This document shows, one piece after another, positions 21,801 to 28,181 of a stretch of DNA of 64,000 nucleotides. How positions within the stretch are numbered: position 1 is the stretch's first letter; each line of letters begins with the position of its first letter. Where the stretch lies: the NCBI RefSeq assembly GCF_037076355.1, contig NZ_AP026968.1:1690501-1754500 (forward strand). Reading direction: 5' to 3'. Source of the DNA: Streptococcus parapneumoniae. Its GTDB lineage: Bacteria > Bacillota > Bacilli > Lactobacillales > Streptococcaceae. Made by a program: the position numbers and the translations under genes. The notes under the pieces are model-generated. The model had not been told where the DNA came from and did no database searches. It saw only the letters and a list, made by a program, of their open reading frames with translations.

Positions 21801-24661
21801 TCTGATTCTACAGTTTTATGAAATGAATCATTCCCTTGAGCATCTTGGTTTTTATAATCTATCCATTCGCCATCTACTACTGTTTTTACAAGGTATTCTC
21901 CAAGTTTCACATCAACATTTTCAAAGGTTGCACGTCCACCTACTCCAGCAACTTTTTCAGCCAGTTTGGTCAAACTTCCATTCGGCTCTTTTTTAAACAG
22001 AACCATTTTATAACCTTCTGTCCCATTGCTAGCCGTGATGTCATGGCGTCCCTCATCTAGTCTGCTAAAGTCTGTCTCTAACACAGGTGTTTTCGGTTTC
22101 GTGACAAAGTGAATAACTCCTTTATCTTGCGAACCATCTCTGAAATAACGTCTATAGTTATAAGTGTGAACACCTGGCTTAGTCGAAACTTCAGTTGTTA
22201 TTTCCTTAGTAGTAGTAGTAGTAGTAGTACCTTTGTAAAAGTCAAATCTTTGACCTTTAGCTTCAGCGTCGGTATAGCCGTTTCTAATATTAGTTCCAGA
22301 CTTGTCTTGGTACGTACCGTAGTTTCTAATGTCAAAACTATTATAACTTTCAATACGGTTAGGAGCACCCTCATCTATATAACTAATAATTCCTTTCACA
22401 CGTGAATCTGTAGCGTCAAAATCCCCAATCGGTACAGATTGGTAGGTTCTACCGTCTTTATTGATATTATAACTCCATGCTTGTGTTCCAAACTCTGCAG
22501 CAATGTTATCTTGATCTACTTGGAAATATCCATTTTGTCTAAGTTCAAAACGAAAGTTCCCTGCACTTCCGACTTCTTTATCTGTACGCGCATGAATTTG
22601 CAAAGCTAATATACGATGAGGGTTATCTTCACGGTCTACACCTTTTATACTAGACATATAAACCAGCTTAGCCCCGTCATTCCCCCCTGTTGTTTCAAAT
22701 TCAATCCGGTAAGCTGTATTACCTTCTAAACGTCCGTAATAAGTGTTCCCAGAGGAGTTTACAACTAACTGTGCTTTTTCATTACTTCTATCTTGCTCTG
22801 CTTGGTTTTCAAAACCATTCGTTGCATTCGCTTCCCTAGGATTTCCTCGATTGTAAAAACCGCCTCCTACTTCATCACGAATCCACTCTAATACGCTACC
22901 AACTTTATAGTCATATTTCGAACGAAAAGCCTGTGTTGTTCTAGGCGCATTTGTCTGATTAGGCGTTCCTTTACTTACTTCTCCAAATCCAGCAGCTTCC
23001 ATTGTAGAAACTAACTCATCTTTATTACCGCTCGCTGCTCTATTAAAAGAAGTAGATCCTTGATCCGTTTGTTTGGTTATGGTAACACTATTTGATTTTA
23101 GTATTTGCCCCGATGGTATGGTAAACAGAAAGCTTAGTTTGTCGAGATTTTTACGCGAAGGGTTAACGGTTATTCTCCATCTAAAACCAGTTGTTGTTTT
23201 TTCAACATCTTCTTTTAGATAATTTATAATATCCGCAACATCATCAGGTTTATCGGGACCGTTCTCACGCTTTTTATTCCAATAAACGTAGGTGTAATTT
23301 GAATATGGTGACGTGATATCAAAGCCATTGTCAAAGTAGTGCCTTTTGACATCGGTAAAACTACCATTAGCAGCTCTATCAGCCGAACGTGCATTACGTG
23401 TTCGTACTCCTGCTGGCACATTGCGGAAACCTGACCATCCTCTAGTGTTGGTGCGCGGTTGGATAGTTACATTGTTTTCGCTTGGAGTTGCAGACTCGGC
23501 TGGATTTACAGGTCCTGTTACTTCTCCTCCATTAGCCTCATTTTCAGAGAGAACTCCTTCGATTAAATCCCGAGATTTTTTCAGATCTGCTAAGGCAGCA
23601 TTAAAGTCTTCTTGGCTAATGGTGTCGCCTTTAGAAAAGGCTTCATTGAACTTATCAGCAGCTGCTTTGGCTGCTTGGATTTTATCTGCTGATGCTCCGT
23701 TAGCTCGGAGTTGGTCTGTGATAAATTCTAATTCAGCTTTTAGTCCATCAACACCATTTTTACCTCCTGTATTTGTGTAAGTTGGGAGTGCCTGTGGAGT
23801 CGTTTGAGAGCCAGCTCCAGAACCTGTTGAGTCTCCTCCAGCAGATGGCCTAACTTGATTTTCATCTGATGTAGGCTCGCTCAAAGTTCTTCTACGACTC
23901 TTCCCTCCACTTGCTTGATTAGTCACAGCTCCTTCTGGACTAGCTAGTCCAGTAGATGTCAGACCTGTAGATGTTAGACCAGCCCTTTCCAAGATTGTTG
24001 GAGTGTCTAAACTAGGTGTCAAGGCTTGATTGACACGGCTTGTAAGTTCAGCCATCAGTCTTGCTTGCTCATCAACCTGCTCTTGCGTCGCTTTTGGATC
24101 TTCCAAAATTGCCTTAGCTGCTGCTAGGCGCGCTTCCACTTCAGCATGGAGTTCCTGCATTGAGCTAAGCGTTAGGTTTGCCAACAAAGCTTGCAGATTG
24201 CCTTGAGTCGATTTGGCTGCCTCTGTATTAGCAACAGCAGCTGGCTGTTCTTGCTCTTTTTCTCCCTCTTCTTGAGGTTTCTCTTGAGCAAACTCTGGCT
24301 GAGCAGAGTCCGCCCCTACTTCAGCAGGTTCAGCTGCTGCTTGCCCTTGTTCAGCTTCTTCAGCTGGCGCTTCTTTTGCTTTTAGCTCATCGGCTGGTTT
24401 GAGTTCAGCTGGCTGGTCAGTCAGAGCTTTCTTGGAGTCTCCTTCATCCGAGGGCTCTGGTTCTCTATCCGCCTTGCCATCAGGAGTCGCTACAACAGCA
24501 TCACTTGCCGTAGTTGGAGTAATCGTTTCACTCGCTGCCACAGCTCCGTTGGTAAAAAACATCAGAGCCGCTACCGCAACACTGGCAGCACCAAAGTGAT
24601 ACTTACGAATGGAATAACGGAAGACCTTTTCCCCGTTATCATCACGATATGATTTTTTCAT
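9866..24661 (-). CDS. Giant YSIRK surface protein with 25 FIVAR-like repeats
   Basis: A 4,931-residue predicted cell-surface fibril. The signal peptide (1-42) carries YSIRKYHFGAAS. Then come an acidic Pro/Ala-rich stretch, short helical segments (about 150-215 and 300-380), a folded region from about 400 to 900, and many beta-rich domains to about 2520. Two of the beta-rich domains share ISG-A and DGRWTYTL/DGRWSYTL. Twenty-five 85-residue FIVAR-like helical repeats occupy 2529-4648. After a Ser/Asn-rich spacer and a helical domain come LPYGT (4839-4843), a membrane helix, RRKKE and about 65 more residues. The LPYGT order and the long tail are unlike standard sortase substrates. The role is presumably adhesion or wall spacing; no enzymatic motif was seen. 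One intact frame supports function. Confidence 0.9.
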   Translation of the reverse strand: MKKSYRDDNGEKVFRYSIRKYHFGAASVAVAALMFFTNGAVAASETITPTTASDAVVATPDGKADREPEPSDEGDSKKALTDQPAELKPADELKAKEAPAEEAEQGQAAAEPAEVGADSAQPEFAQEKPQEEGEKEQEQPAAVANTEAAKSTQGNLQALLANLTLSSMQELHAEVEARLAAAKAILEDPKATQEQVDEQARLMAELTSRVNQALTPSLDTPTILERAGLTSTGLTSTGLASPEGAVTNQASGGKSRRRTLSEPTSDENQVRPSAGGDSTGSGAGSQTTPQALPTYTNTGGKNGVDGLKAELEFITDQLRANGASADKIQAAKAAADKFNEAFSKGDTISQEDFNAALADLKKSRDLIEGVLSENEANGGEVTGPVNPAESATPSENNVTIQPRTNTRGWSGFRNVPAGVRTRNARSADRAANGSFTDVKRHYFDNGFDITSPYSNYTYVYWNKKRENGPDKPDDVADIINYLKEDVEKTTTGFRWRITVNPSRKNLDKLSFLFTIPSGQILKSNSVTITKQTDQGSTSFNRAASGNKDELVSTMEAAGFGEVSKGTPNQTNAPRTTQAFRSKYDYKVGSVLEWIRDEVGGGFYNRGNPREANATNGFENQAEQDRSNEKAQLVVNSSGNTYYGRLEGNTAYRIEFETTGGNDGAKLVYMSSIKGVDREDNPHRILALQIHARTDKEVGSAGNFRFELRQNGYFQVDQDNIAAEFGTQAWSYNINKDGRTYQSVPIGDFDATDSRVKGIISYIDEGAPNRIESYNSFDIRNYGTYQDKSGTNIRNGYTDAEAKGQRFDFYKGTTTTTTTKEITTEVSTKPGVHTYNYRRYFRDGSQDKGVIHFVTKPKTPVLETDFSRLDEGRHDITASNGTEGYKMVLFKKEPNGSLTKLAEKVAGVGGRATFENVDVKLGEYLVKTVVDGEWIDYKNQDAQGNDSFHKTVESDASNLGKTKPFKMGVTTNERDIKDERVIKYPTNQRVTNNSIKFMVRGSRPIKSLTISGGDNLGVTWATRGIDSTTATIRAESGASGFAANKAGVYPLTITATTDDNQTQTYTSSLVIPPAKASFSTTTNNLNGKANEKPPIRATTVSGLASKKIDNVDYEWKAFLVKGGNNNQQSFIGEAVNYEVIATAPINANGSIEFTSTSYKKDKIGTDQLRLVSAFVRKGTEDPFYGDMKSPLSDGSIQASLPNFAKKPEFGRDETGFTAKIGHLNANKAELRYTDGTGTEHTVAFSKNGNNWEKDNVNQNTTISVTADTGNTGTATIHIPFGTAKLGTDLKAKQKAADTNFSTESTYQVPADSSAPKVSLGDTLLPTTEAAATKPLYSVTRGQTFNPPTLKVWDDTGSIRSLSIQHLPSGVTTTKFGDQFTAQTGATENNKYMSSSLGGSVAATQNPGRHVAKIDVTDAYGHSQHYYFNYEIKPEAPTIDNVESAMGTEGLRSTSRTISGQAIAGAEKVKLTLQDGSEKDVNVGADGRWTYTLADGEYLTQTANNTNASYSTNRIKAVQVKNGVASDEKIVGVVLGKATVDTPYAAGRELTVHVPHDQAGGYVRIGGNITNGGVDIGLKKVDGNWMLYSPNDKIELIASQNTANKSITDITLRVRDSALENPPFTIPTGEGAVKFRGHFYNGANINGPIGIGESQNNDWILSAESINTAPTVKWKNGKEIQDGQTIPSPTVDDLKGYFEGSDAEDNAKPTGKTVGKPASDSDKLRVRLFRGRDITHGVEGTSIRTNSRGRIDPGDYTLVLSTRDATGTESALLERKVTIQTFAEYYRTRLNYPTDAEKVTFGNNDISNSNFLDSAKDRFKDKLQELNRDNQNIPATGVTYSKETGTDKANTVTVGFVDGSTLPIAHSQVAKPEVPTITATSGDKLRDTDRTISGTAIRSASKVTLHFQDGTSDEVIPSDGRWSYTLPEGKYLRQTEQANQPSYSNVPVKVTQTAFDTTSDAAERSVAKTQIFAGKPVKQIAGNAALTELKNHPERLLNYQENGQTTTLPNYLTATWKEESDFTTVGTRTATLVISEKTGTNNQTRRVTEVTVPVAVYPTAEAKKDKFTTLLNGELPEGTQPENYVQFKGQNSTNVNKPADGVTVAWGTEPSTTEQTDATGNNTKGSVTVTYSVTNADGTEGSVEKTIDINLKVYHATPTTIHVTTTFGTDFSGTTNNAQTYFTSNSPRTSSAWKSTSGNGYSEYASYSRTSEKQKANYLGKYKDSIQVFMAGDNDQINWKRFEKFDVTFEVKPLTPTVEGATSTATSLTVNNVNSGTTVELYDMSNPAQPNKIGETTVAKEGEFNKKDNVTVPLLAGKSLTAGAKIVAKVVYTSGTDRTESDSSSEVVVKHPKPANLTSTAKMNGDYEFTVPTDADKITFNIPTENDGTKTVTLTSENSWASTDTAVKKVGDKLVVPNGTLGTTNRTVQITATKGTGEAESSARDYTVTVPKHEVATTKISKVVGGSTPTNEELLDAVTVADKVSAALKDGTTYPIALGTHTIEVVVTYADNSTEIINVPYEVRSADKSALKQAKDALNTAINEGANTDGKTEASKAAYEDAKTKATEAVTKAEEVIGNASATDKDVADAKAKVDEAKEKLAEAKAGLVDVDKEPLKQAKDALNTAINEGANTDGKTEASKAAYEDAKTKATEAVTKAEEVIGNASATDKDVADAKAKVDEAKEKLAEAKAGLVDVDKEPLKQAKDALNTAINEGANTDGKTEASKAAYEDAKTKATEAVTKAEEVIGNASATDKDVADAKAKVDEAKEKLAEAKAGLVDVDKEPLKQAKDALNTAINEGANTDGKTEASKAAYEDAKTKATEAVTKAEEVIGNASATDKDVADAKAKVDEAKEKLAEAKAGLVDVDKEPLKQAKDALNTAINEGANTDGKTEASKAAYEDAKTKATEAVTKAEEVIGNASATDKDVADAKAKVDEAKEKLAEAKAGLVDVDKEPLKQAKDALNTAINEGANTDGKTEASKAAYEDAKTKATEAVTKAEEVIGNASATDKDVADAKAKVDEAKEKLAEAKAGLVDVDKEPLKQAKDALNTAINEGANTDGKTEASKAAYEDAKTKATEAVTKAEEVIGNASATDKDVADAKAKVDEAKEKLAEAKAGLVDVDKEPLKQAKDALNTAINEGANTDGKTEASKAAYEDAKTKATEAVTKAEEVIGNASATDKDVADAKAKVDEAKEKLAEAKAGLVDVDKEPLKQAKDALNTAINEGANTDGKTEASKAAYEDAKTKATEAVTKAEEVIGNASATDKDVADAKAKVDEAKEKLAEAKAGLVDVDKEPLKQAKDALNTAINEGANTDGKTEASKAAYEDAKTKATEAVTKAEEVIGNASATDKDVADAKAKVDEAKEKLAEAKAGLVDVDKEPLKQAKDALNTAINEGANTDGKTEASKAAYEDAKTKATEAVTKAEEVIGNASATDKDVADAKAKVDEAKEKLAEAKAGLVDVDKEPLKQAKDALNTAINEGANTDGKTEASKAAYEDAKTKATEAVTKAEEVIGNASATDKDVADAKAKVDEAKEKLAEAKAGLVDVDKEPLKQAKDALNTAINEGANTDGKTEASKAAYEDAKTKATEAVTKAEEVIGNASATDKDVADAKAKVDEAKEKLAEAKAGLVDVDKEPLKQAKDALNTAINEGANTDGKTEASKAAYEDAKTKATEAVTKAEEVIGNASATDKDVADAKAKVDEAKEKLAEAKAGLVDVDKEPLKQAKDALNTAINEGANTDGKTEASKAAYEDAKTKATEAVTKAEEVIGNASATDKDVADAKAKVDEAKEKLAEAKAGLVDVDKEPLKQAKDALNTAINEGANTDGKTEASKAAYEDAKTKATEAVTKAEEVIGNASATDKDVADAKAKVDEAKEKLAEAKAGLVDVDKEPLKQAKDALNTAINEGANTDGKTEASKAAYEDAKTKATEAVTKAEEVIGNASATDKDVADAKAKVDEAKEKLAEAKAGLVDVDKEPLKQAKDALNTAINEGANTDGKTEASKAAYEDAKTKATEAVTKAEEVIGNASATDKDVADAKAKVDEAKEKLAEAKAGLVDVDKEPLKQAKDALNTAINEGANTDGKTEASKAAYEDAKTKATEAVTKAEEVIGNASATDKDVADAKAKVDEAKEKLAEAKAGLVDVDKEPLKQAKDALNTAINEGANTDGKTEASKAAYEDAKTKATEAVTKAEEVIGNASATDKDVADAKAKVDEAKEKLAEAKAGLVDVDKEPLKQAKDALNTAINEGANTDGKTEASKAAYEDAKTKATEAVTKAEEVIGNASATDKDVADAKAKVDEAKEKLAEAKAGLVDVDKEPLKQAKDALNTAINEGANTDGKTEASKAAYEDAKTKATEAVTKAEEVIGNASATDKDVADAKAKVDEAKEKLAEAKAGLVDVDKEPLKQAKDALNTAINEGANTDGKTEASKAAYEDAKTKATEAVTKAEEVIGNASATDKDVADAKAKVDEAKEKLAEAKAGLVDVDKEPLKQAKDALNTAINEGANTDGKTEASKAAYEDAKTKATEAVTKAEEVIGNASATDKDVADAKAKVDEAKEKLAEAKAGLVDVDKEPLKQAKDALNTAINEGANTDGKTEASKAAYEDAKTKATEAVTKAEEVIGNASATDKDVADAKAKVDEAKEKLAEAKAGLVDKPTSVPSNDGNTNNGGNTNNSANTNNDGATTPADSNSNSVTPGNSGNTPAPDVTTDDSSNSNPATPSSTVGQAQASTPAQETPVSTSTSNNSGTTVTPSETRPVDKSELARLVEELETRLKDLDGIDQSVIDAAKIILGEGQEALRNTDLTEAGLKEMTAKVKEALESLKGKQATKDEEETKETSKEQGHLPYGTMIGSLLALLGLLLFLIARRKKESELKKLTKELTNVLQESDLTSVDAKVLDKARETLAQAVAFLANEKESDHTEDELIEKLKAILTQLR
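10718..17077 (-). repeat. Array of 25 near-identical 255-bp coding repeats
   Basis: The unit encodes 85 residues from LKQAKDALNTAIN to AKAGLVDVDKEP, matching the helical FIVAR pattern. Unit starts fall at exact 255-bp steps from 17077 to 10957. The final unit lacks the last five residues. Copies appear identical except for one silent site, GAC versus GAT, in the VDKEP junction codon. Identity this high implies recent amplification or continuing homogenisation, and assembly collapse is a risk here. Confidence 0.93.
22208..22228 (-). repeat. Trinucleotide microsatellite (ACT)7
   Basis: Seven tandem AGT on the plus strand encode part of a run of seven Thr in the giant surface protein at about residue 815. 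Slippage would add or remove Thr without a frameshift. Confidence 0.9.
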
Positions 24662-25132
24662 GATTGAATTACCTCTCGTTTTTTCCTTTCTGGAGGTACT
24701 AAAAAATACCCCCCCTTAAATATTTTAGTATTTAAGGAAAGGATATGTTTTTTTCTTTTTGTTCCCTAGCTTGTCAAAAGACAAGTTTTGAGACAATAAT
24801 ATTATACACTATTTTCGCAAATTTGAACAGCAAAACGCGAAGTTTTTAGCAGTCTCGTGGAGACGTTAAAAAAGTAGCAAAAAAGCTGATATAACAGTAT
24901 TTTCTTACGATTATATATATATATATGCGCACCTTTATATATCAGCATTATTATGGATAATATTTTAAATTTAATATAAATAAAAAACAGACCCTATCTA
25001 TAGAAAGATACAATCCGCCATTTTTTCTATATAAAATCAGCAGAACCATTCTGCTGAAAATAGTGAAATACGATGTAAGTTTCCTAGCACTCTGATAATA
25101 TTTTAAGAGAAAAGCTAGATACATCCCTTAAC
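24662..25132 (-). promoter_or_regulatory. Upstream region of the giant gene
   Basis: No gene is seen in this interval. On the minus strand, moving toward the gene, it holds: a (TA)n stretch at about 24911-24925; a TATAAT at 24801-24806 with only a weak -35; a 6-bp inverted repeat CTTGTC/GACAAG at 24769-24784; a perfect 9-bp palindrome CCTTAAATA/TATTTAAGG at 24714-24737; a run of seven G at 24709-24715; and an AGAGG ribosome-binding site about 10 nt before the ATG. The leader would be about 135 nt. The palindrome may be an operator or leader stem. Confidence 0.5.
25037..25057 (-). terminator. Terminator-like hairpin after the Rpn fragment
   Basis: Nine-base arms TCAGCAGAA/TTCTGCTGA with a 3-nt loop, followed on the minus strand by TTTTATATAG. 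It lies about 75 nt downstream of the Rpn-fragment stop. Confidence 0.6.
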
Positions 25133-25495
25133 TTACAAAAGCGCCTCAAACTCAGCCACGGTCATTCCCAACTGCTTACTGGCAACTTCAGATGTTAGAA
25201 GACCTTGACGAACGAGATTTAGTAGCATAGACAAACTTCCTTCAGCTTTCCCGCGTTCAAGTCCTTGTTCGATACCTTCCGCCCTAGCTGTTTCCAAGGC
25301 ATAGTCCTGTGCCAACAAGGCTTGTTCTTCTCGCATACGTAGTTGACTAAACATCTTCCTGTCCTCCTCGGACCAGCTCTTGTAGTCCAGCAGTTGATCT
25401 GCTTGGCTGATGGCTCGCTCAGGTTGTTGGGTAAAAGGTTTGTTACCGAAAAACTCCAACCATGGTTTGCGAATGCTATCTTTGCTGGTTTCTCT
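25133..25495 (-). pseudogene. Duplicated 3' fragment of an Rpn-family nuclease gene
   Basis: Encodes only the C-terminal third of an Rpn/PD-(D/E)XK transposase-like protein. It starts around YRETSKDSIRKPW and continues through EFFGNKPF, a Glu/Arg-rich coil and GMTVAEFEALL. It is strongly similar to the end of the complete gene immediately upstream (25510-26484). It lacks the nuclease core and has no ATG start, only an in-frame TTG at 25459. It begins within about 15 nt of the stop codon of the full gene, so it looks like a tandem duplication of the 3' end that has since diverged. Confidence 0.8.
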
Positions 25496-25509
25496 GTATT
25501 TGTTAGATC

Positions 25510-26484
25510 TTATTTATGATGCTCTTTCAATAGTTCTTCAAACTCAGCCACGGTCATGCCTGATTGCTCACTCGCAACCTCAGGTGTTAGAAGACCTTGA
25601 CGAACCATATCCAGAAAGGCAAAAAGTTTTCCTTCTTCCCTTCCTTCAACTTTCCCGCGCTCCAATCCCTGTTCAACTCCCTCAGCTCGTCCACGTTCTA
25701 AACCCTCTGCACGACCACGTTCCAACCCTTTTTCCTCAGCTTGTTCCAAGGCATAGTCATGTGCTAACAAGGCTTGTTCTTCGCGTCTGCGTTGTTCACT
25801 AAACATTCTCCTGTCCTCCTCGGACCAGCTCTTGTAGTCCAGCAGTTGGTCTGCCTGGCTGATGGCTCGCTCGGGGTGCTGGGTAAAGGGTTTATTCCCG
25901 AAAAACTCCAACCACGGCTTGCGAACCTCGTCTTTGCTGGTTTCTCTATATTTTTTTAATTCCAAGAACGCCATCTTAACCAGATGGTTTTCTTGACCGT
26001 TATTGGTGATGGTTAAAACCTCACCTGTAGTGTCCTCTCGCATGCTAAAGCTATGAAAAGCCAGGTCATCTGAGAAATAATTGCTATCTACAATTGCGAT
26101 AGCGTATACTGGTGCGATGTGTTTATAGCTCTGGTGAGTATCACCTTCACGTTGACGAATTTTTTCTAGGTTTTGATTGACCTGACTGCAAAGGTAAGCC
26201 CACAGGCGATTGATGAAAAAATTCTGATGATGTACCTGAATTTCAATGATTACTTGGGTTCCATTATCCAACTCCGCCAAGACGTCTATACTGGTATAAA
26301 AATCCTGCGCTGAGTAAGGCAGGGAGGGCAAGACATGAATATTACTTCCCTCCAAAATCGTCACATTTTTTGCTGGCAAGTCCAGCATATCGCGAATAAA
26401 TTGACAAGTGATTTCTGGATTACTAAAGATTTTCTTAGCAACCAAATCGTTAGTTGGGCTGATGCCCGGATGTCTTAGAATCAT
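25510..26484 (-). CDS. Rpn-family recombination-promoting nuclease / putative transposase
   Basis: Member of the PD-(D/E)XK Rpn/YhgA-like family, which has been linked to RecA-independent recombination. In the 324-residue product the core contains SIDVLAEL (Asp) and the IEIQVHH motif expected of the active site. The C-terminal third is a charged coil with LERGRAEG repeats and ends in GMTVAEFEELL. A longer frame starts at 26523, but the ATG at 26484 is preferred: AAGGAGG lies just before it and a TATAAT at 26500-26505 would fall inside the longer version. Start choice is therefore well supported; function is by family only. Confidence 0.85.
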   Translation of the reverse strand: MILRHPGISPTNDLVAKKIFSNPEITCQFIRDMLDLPAKNVTILEGSNIHVLPSLPYSAQDFYTSIDVLAELDNGTQVIIEIQVHHQNFFINRLWAYLCSQVNQNLEKIRQREGDTHQSYKHIAPVYAIAIVDSNYFSDDLAFHSFSMREDTTGEVLTITNNGQENHLVKMAFLELKKYRETSKDEVRKPWLEFFGNKPFTQHPERAISQADQLLDYKSWSEEDRRMFSEQRRREEQALLAHDYALEQAEEKGLERGRAEGLERGRAEGVEQGLERGKVEGREEGKLFAFLDMVRQGLLTPEVASEQSGMTVAEFEELLKEHHK

Positions 26485-26499
26485 CCTTTTCCTCCTTTT

Positions 26500-26505
26500 A
26501 TTATA
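26500..26505 (-). promoter_or_regulatory. Extended -10 promoter of the Rpn gene
   Basis: TGGTATAAT on the minus strand, 16 nt before the ATG at 26484. The end of a BOX element starts 11 bp further upstream and its terminal bases occupy the -35 position, so the repeat may supply part of the promoter. Confidence 0.55.
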
Positions 26506-26516
26506 CCACAGTTTTA

Positions 26517-26664
26517 TACTCAATGAAAATCAAAGAGCAAACTAGGAAACTAGCCGCAGGTTGCTCAAAACACTGTTTTGAGGTTGCAGATAAGACTGAC
26601 GAAGTCAGTCACATATATACGGCAAGGCGACGTTGACGTAGTTTGAAGAGATTTTCGAAGAGTA
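26517..26664 (-). repeat. BOX element (A-B-C form)
   Basis: On the minus strand it begins TACTCTTCGAAAATC (boxA with the GCCTTGCCGTA core). It passes through a boxB-like GACTTCGTCAGT segment and CAAAACAGTGTTTTGAG, and ends in boxC with TTTTCATTGAGTA. The 148-bp length fits one boxB copy. Confidence 0.88.
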
Positions 26665-26996
26665 TTAAATCTAGGTTTGCTAGATTCACTGCTACTATCT
26701 ATTTATTCGGAAAAGAAAGGAGAAAGTTAAAAATTTTTAGACTTCACAGGTTGAAATTTACATAAAAAAGCAGCTGATTCTTTTTTTGATTCTACCATAT
26801 TTCTAGCGATTACTACTATAAATAGGATACATTCCAGTTTCTAGTAGAAAAGGACTCTGAAAAGCAAATAAAACCCAGTATTAGGAAGAGTTAAATCTTA
26901 TCTGAAAATGACTAGCTCTCAAGCTATAGTTTTGTGTCTAGATATAAGTATCACTAAGAAAAACTCCATAAGTAAACATACCGAAATTGGATGTTC
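26665..26996. other. Intergenic region without recognised content
   Basis: About 330 bp of AT-rich sequence between two BOX-related repeats. I see no convincing reading frame with a ribosome-binding site, no clear hairpin and no promoter pair. It may be decayed repeat or gene sequence. Confidence 0.4.
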
Positions 26997-27112
26997 CTAC
27001 TATTCGAAAACCTCTTCAAACTACGTCAACTTTGCCTTACCTACAGCTTCAAAAGGACGTTTTGAGTCATCTGCTGGTAGATTTATTCATTGATTTTCAA
27101 TCTTCTAATACT
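26997..27112 (+). repeat. Degenerate BOX remnant
   Basis: TATTCGAAAACCTCTTCAAA, then a CGTCAACTTTGCCTTACC segment, and a terminal TTGATTTTCAATC follow the boxA to boxC order with many substitutions. It is an old copy in the orientation opposite to the BOX at 26517-26664. Confidence 0.6.
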
Positions 27113-27246
27113 AAACAAAAATCAAACAACTATAGTAAAATAACATAAAATTTGCATAAATAGATTAGGAAAATCAAAGCAACTTCTAAGAATGTTTTAG
27201 CAATCGCAGTGTACTTTCCCAGTCTCAATCCACTATAACTCTGCAC

Positions 27247-27280
27247 ATAAAAATGGAGAAGATGGAAATCCTCTTCTCCA
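27247..27280 (-). terminator. Terminator of the pnp-to-regulator gene cluster
   Basis: Nine-base arms TGGAGAAGA/TCTTCTCCA, followed on the minus strand by TTTTTATG. It lies just after the stop at 27294, so it ends the mrnC-regulator unit. Confidence 0.8.
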
Positions 27281-27293
27281 AATATTAACTTCT

Positions 27294-28178
27294 TTACAAA
27301 CCAACTATAGTTGACAAAGAACCTAAAATCAATTGATAACACAGAGTCAGGTCGGTCAACTCCTTCAACTGTAGCCCTGTCAATTCTTCCCACTTATCAA
27401 TCTTGTATTGGAGAGAATTGCGGTGCAGATAGAGTTTCTGGGCTGTTTTAGTGAGAACAGCACTATTTTCCCAAAGAGAGAGGATGATTTCCTGAATCTG
27501 ATCTTGATCCAAAATCATCTGGTGTAGACATTCCTTGATTGGCTTCAAGTCTACAATTCTTTCCCCCATACTCCAAAGATAGAGTTGTGAAAAGGTATGA
27601 ACACCTTGGTGACCCTGACGCCACCAAGTCTTAAACAAATCCCGCTCCGCTTTAATCAAGTCTGATAGGGCTTGATAGCCTGTCTGAGACCAAACCTGAC
27701 CCAACATGATTGACAGACGAAGTCCAAAGTCATACTCAACCGCTTCAATCGTATCACTTAAAATAGCTCGTACAGAGGTGTATTTGTCTTGTTGAAGCAC
27801 GAAAACATAATCCTGAGCTCCGACCTGAAGCACCGTCTGACAGTTGGGAAAAAGAGTCCGCATCATATCTAGCCAAGAAGCCAGATTTTCCTGCTGAAAA
27901 TAGGAAAGATGACAATAAACCAGCTGAATTTTTTTAAAAGATTGCGGTGCCTGACCCTTGCCCTCAATCAGATAGGAATACCAAGGATTGAGCGAACGAG
28001 CCTGCTCCTGTTGGGTCAAGAGGGCAACCAACTGCTTTTCACGCTCACTGAGACCAGATTTCTCCAGCAAAATCCACTGCTGAGAAGCTAAAGGGAGCGT
28101 GAGATAACCCTCTTTCTCTACTGGCTGGTCTGAAATCTGAGCCTCAGGAAACCAGTCTTGTAGTTCTTTTGCCATCAT
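27294..28178 (-). CDS. PucR-like helix-turn-helix regulator
   Basis: 294-residue protein whose C terminus (about residues 235-294) matches the PucR-type helix-turn-helix: NSAVLTKTAQKLYLHRNSLQYKIDKWEELTG. The N-terminal 230 residues hold a probable sensory domain that I do not recognise. It starts 3 nt after the mrnC stop and shares its GGAGGG ribosome-binding sequence, so it is translated from the same message as cysS and mrnC. Related proteins are conserved at this place in pneumococcus. Targets are unknown. Confidence 0.75.
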   Translation of the reverse strand: MMAKELQDWFPEAQISDQPVEKEGYLTLPLASQQWILLEKSGLSEREKQLVALLTQQEQARSLNPWYSYLIEGKGQAPQSFKKIQLVYCHLSYFQQENLASWLDMMRTLFPNCQTVLQVGAQDYVFVLQQDKYTSVRAILSDTIEAVEYDFGLRLSIMLGQVWSQTGYQALSDLIKAERDLFKTWWRQGHQGVHTFSQLYLWSMGERIVDLKPIKECLHQMILDQDQIQEIILSLWENSAVLTKTAQKLYLHRNSLQYKIDKWEELTGLQLKELTDLTLCYQLILGSLSTIVGL

Positions 28179-28181
28179 GTC

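Noticed and set aside
27130..27393. An 87-codon minus-strand frame overlapping the PucR-like gene
   Set aside because: It starts inside the coding region of the regulator in another frame, has no ribosome-binding site and runs through the terminator.
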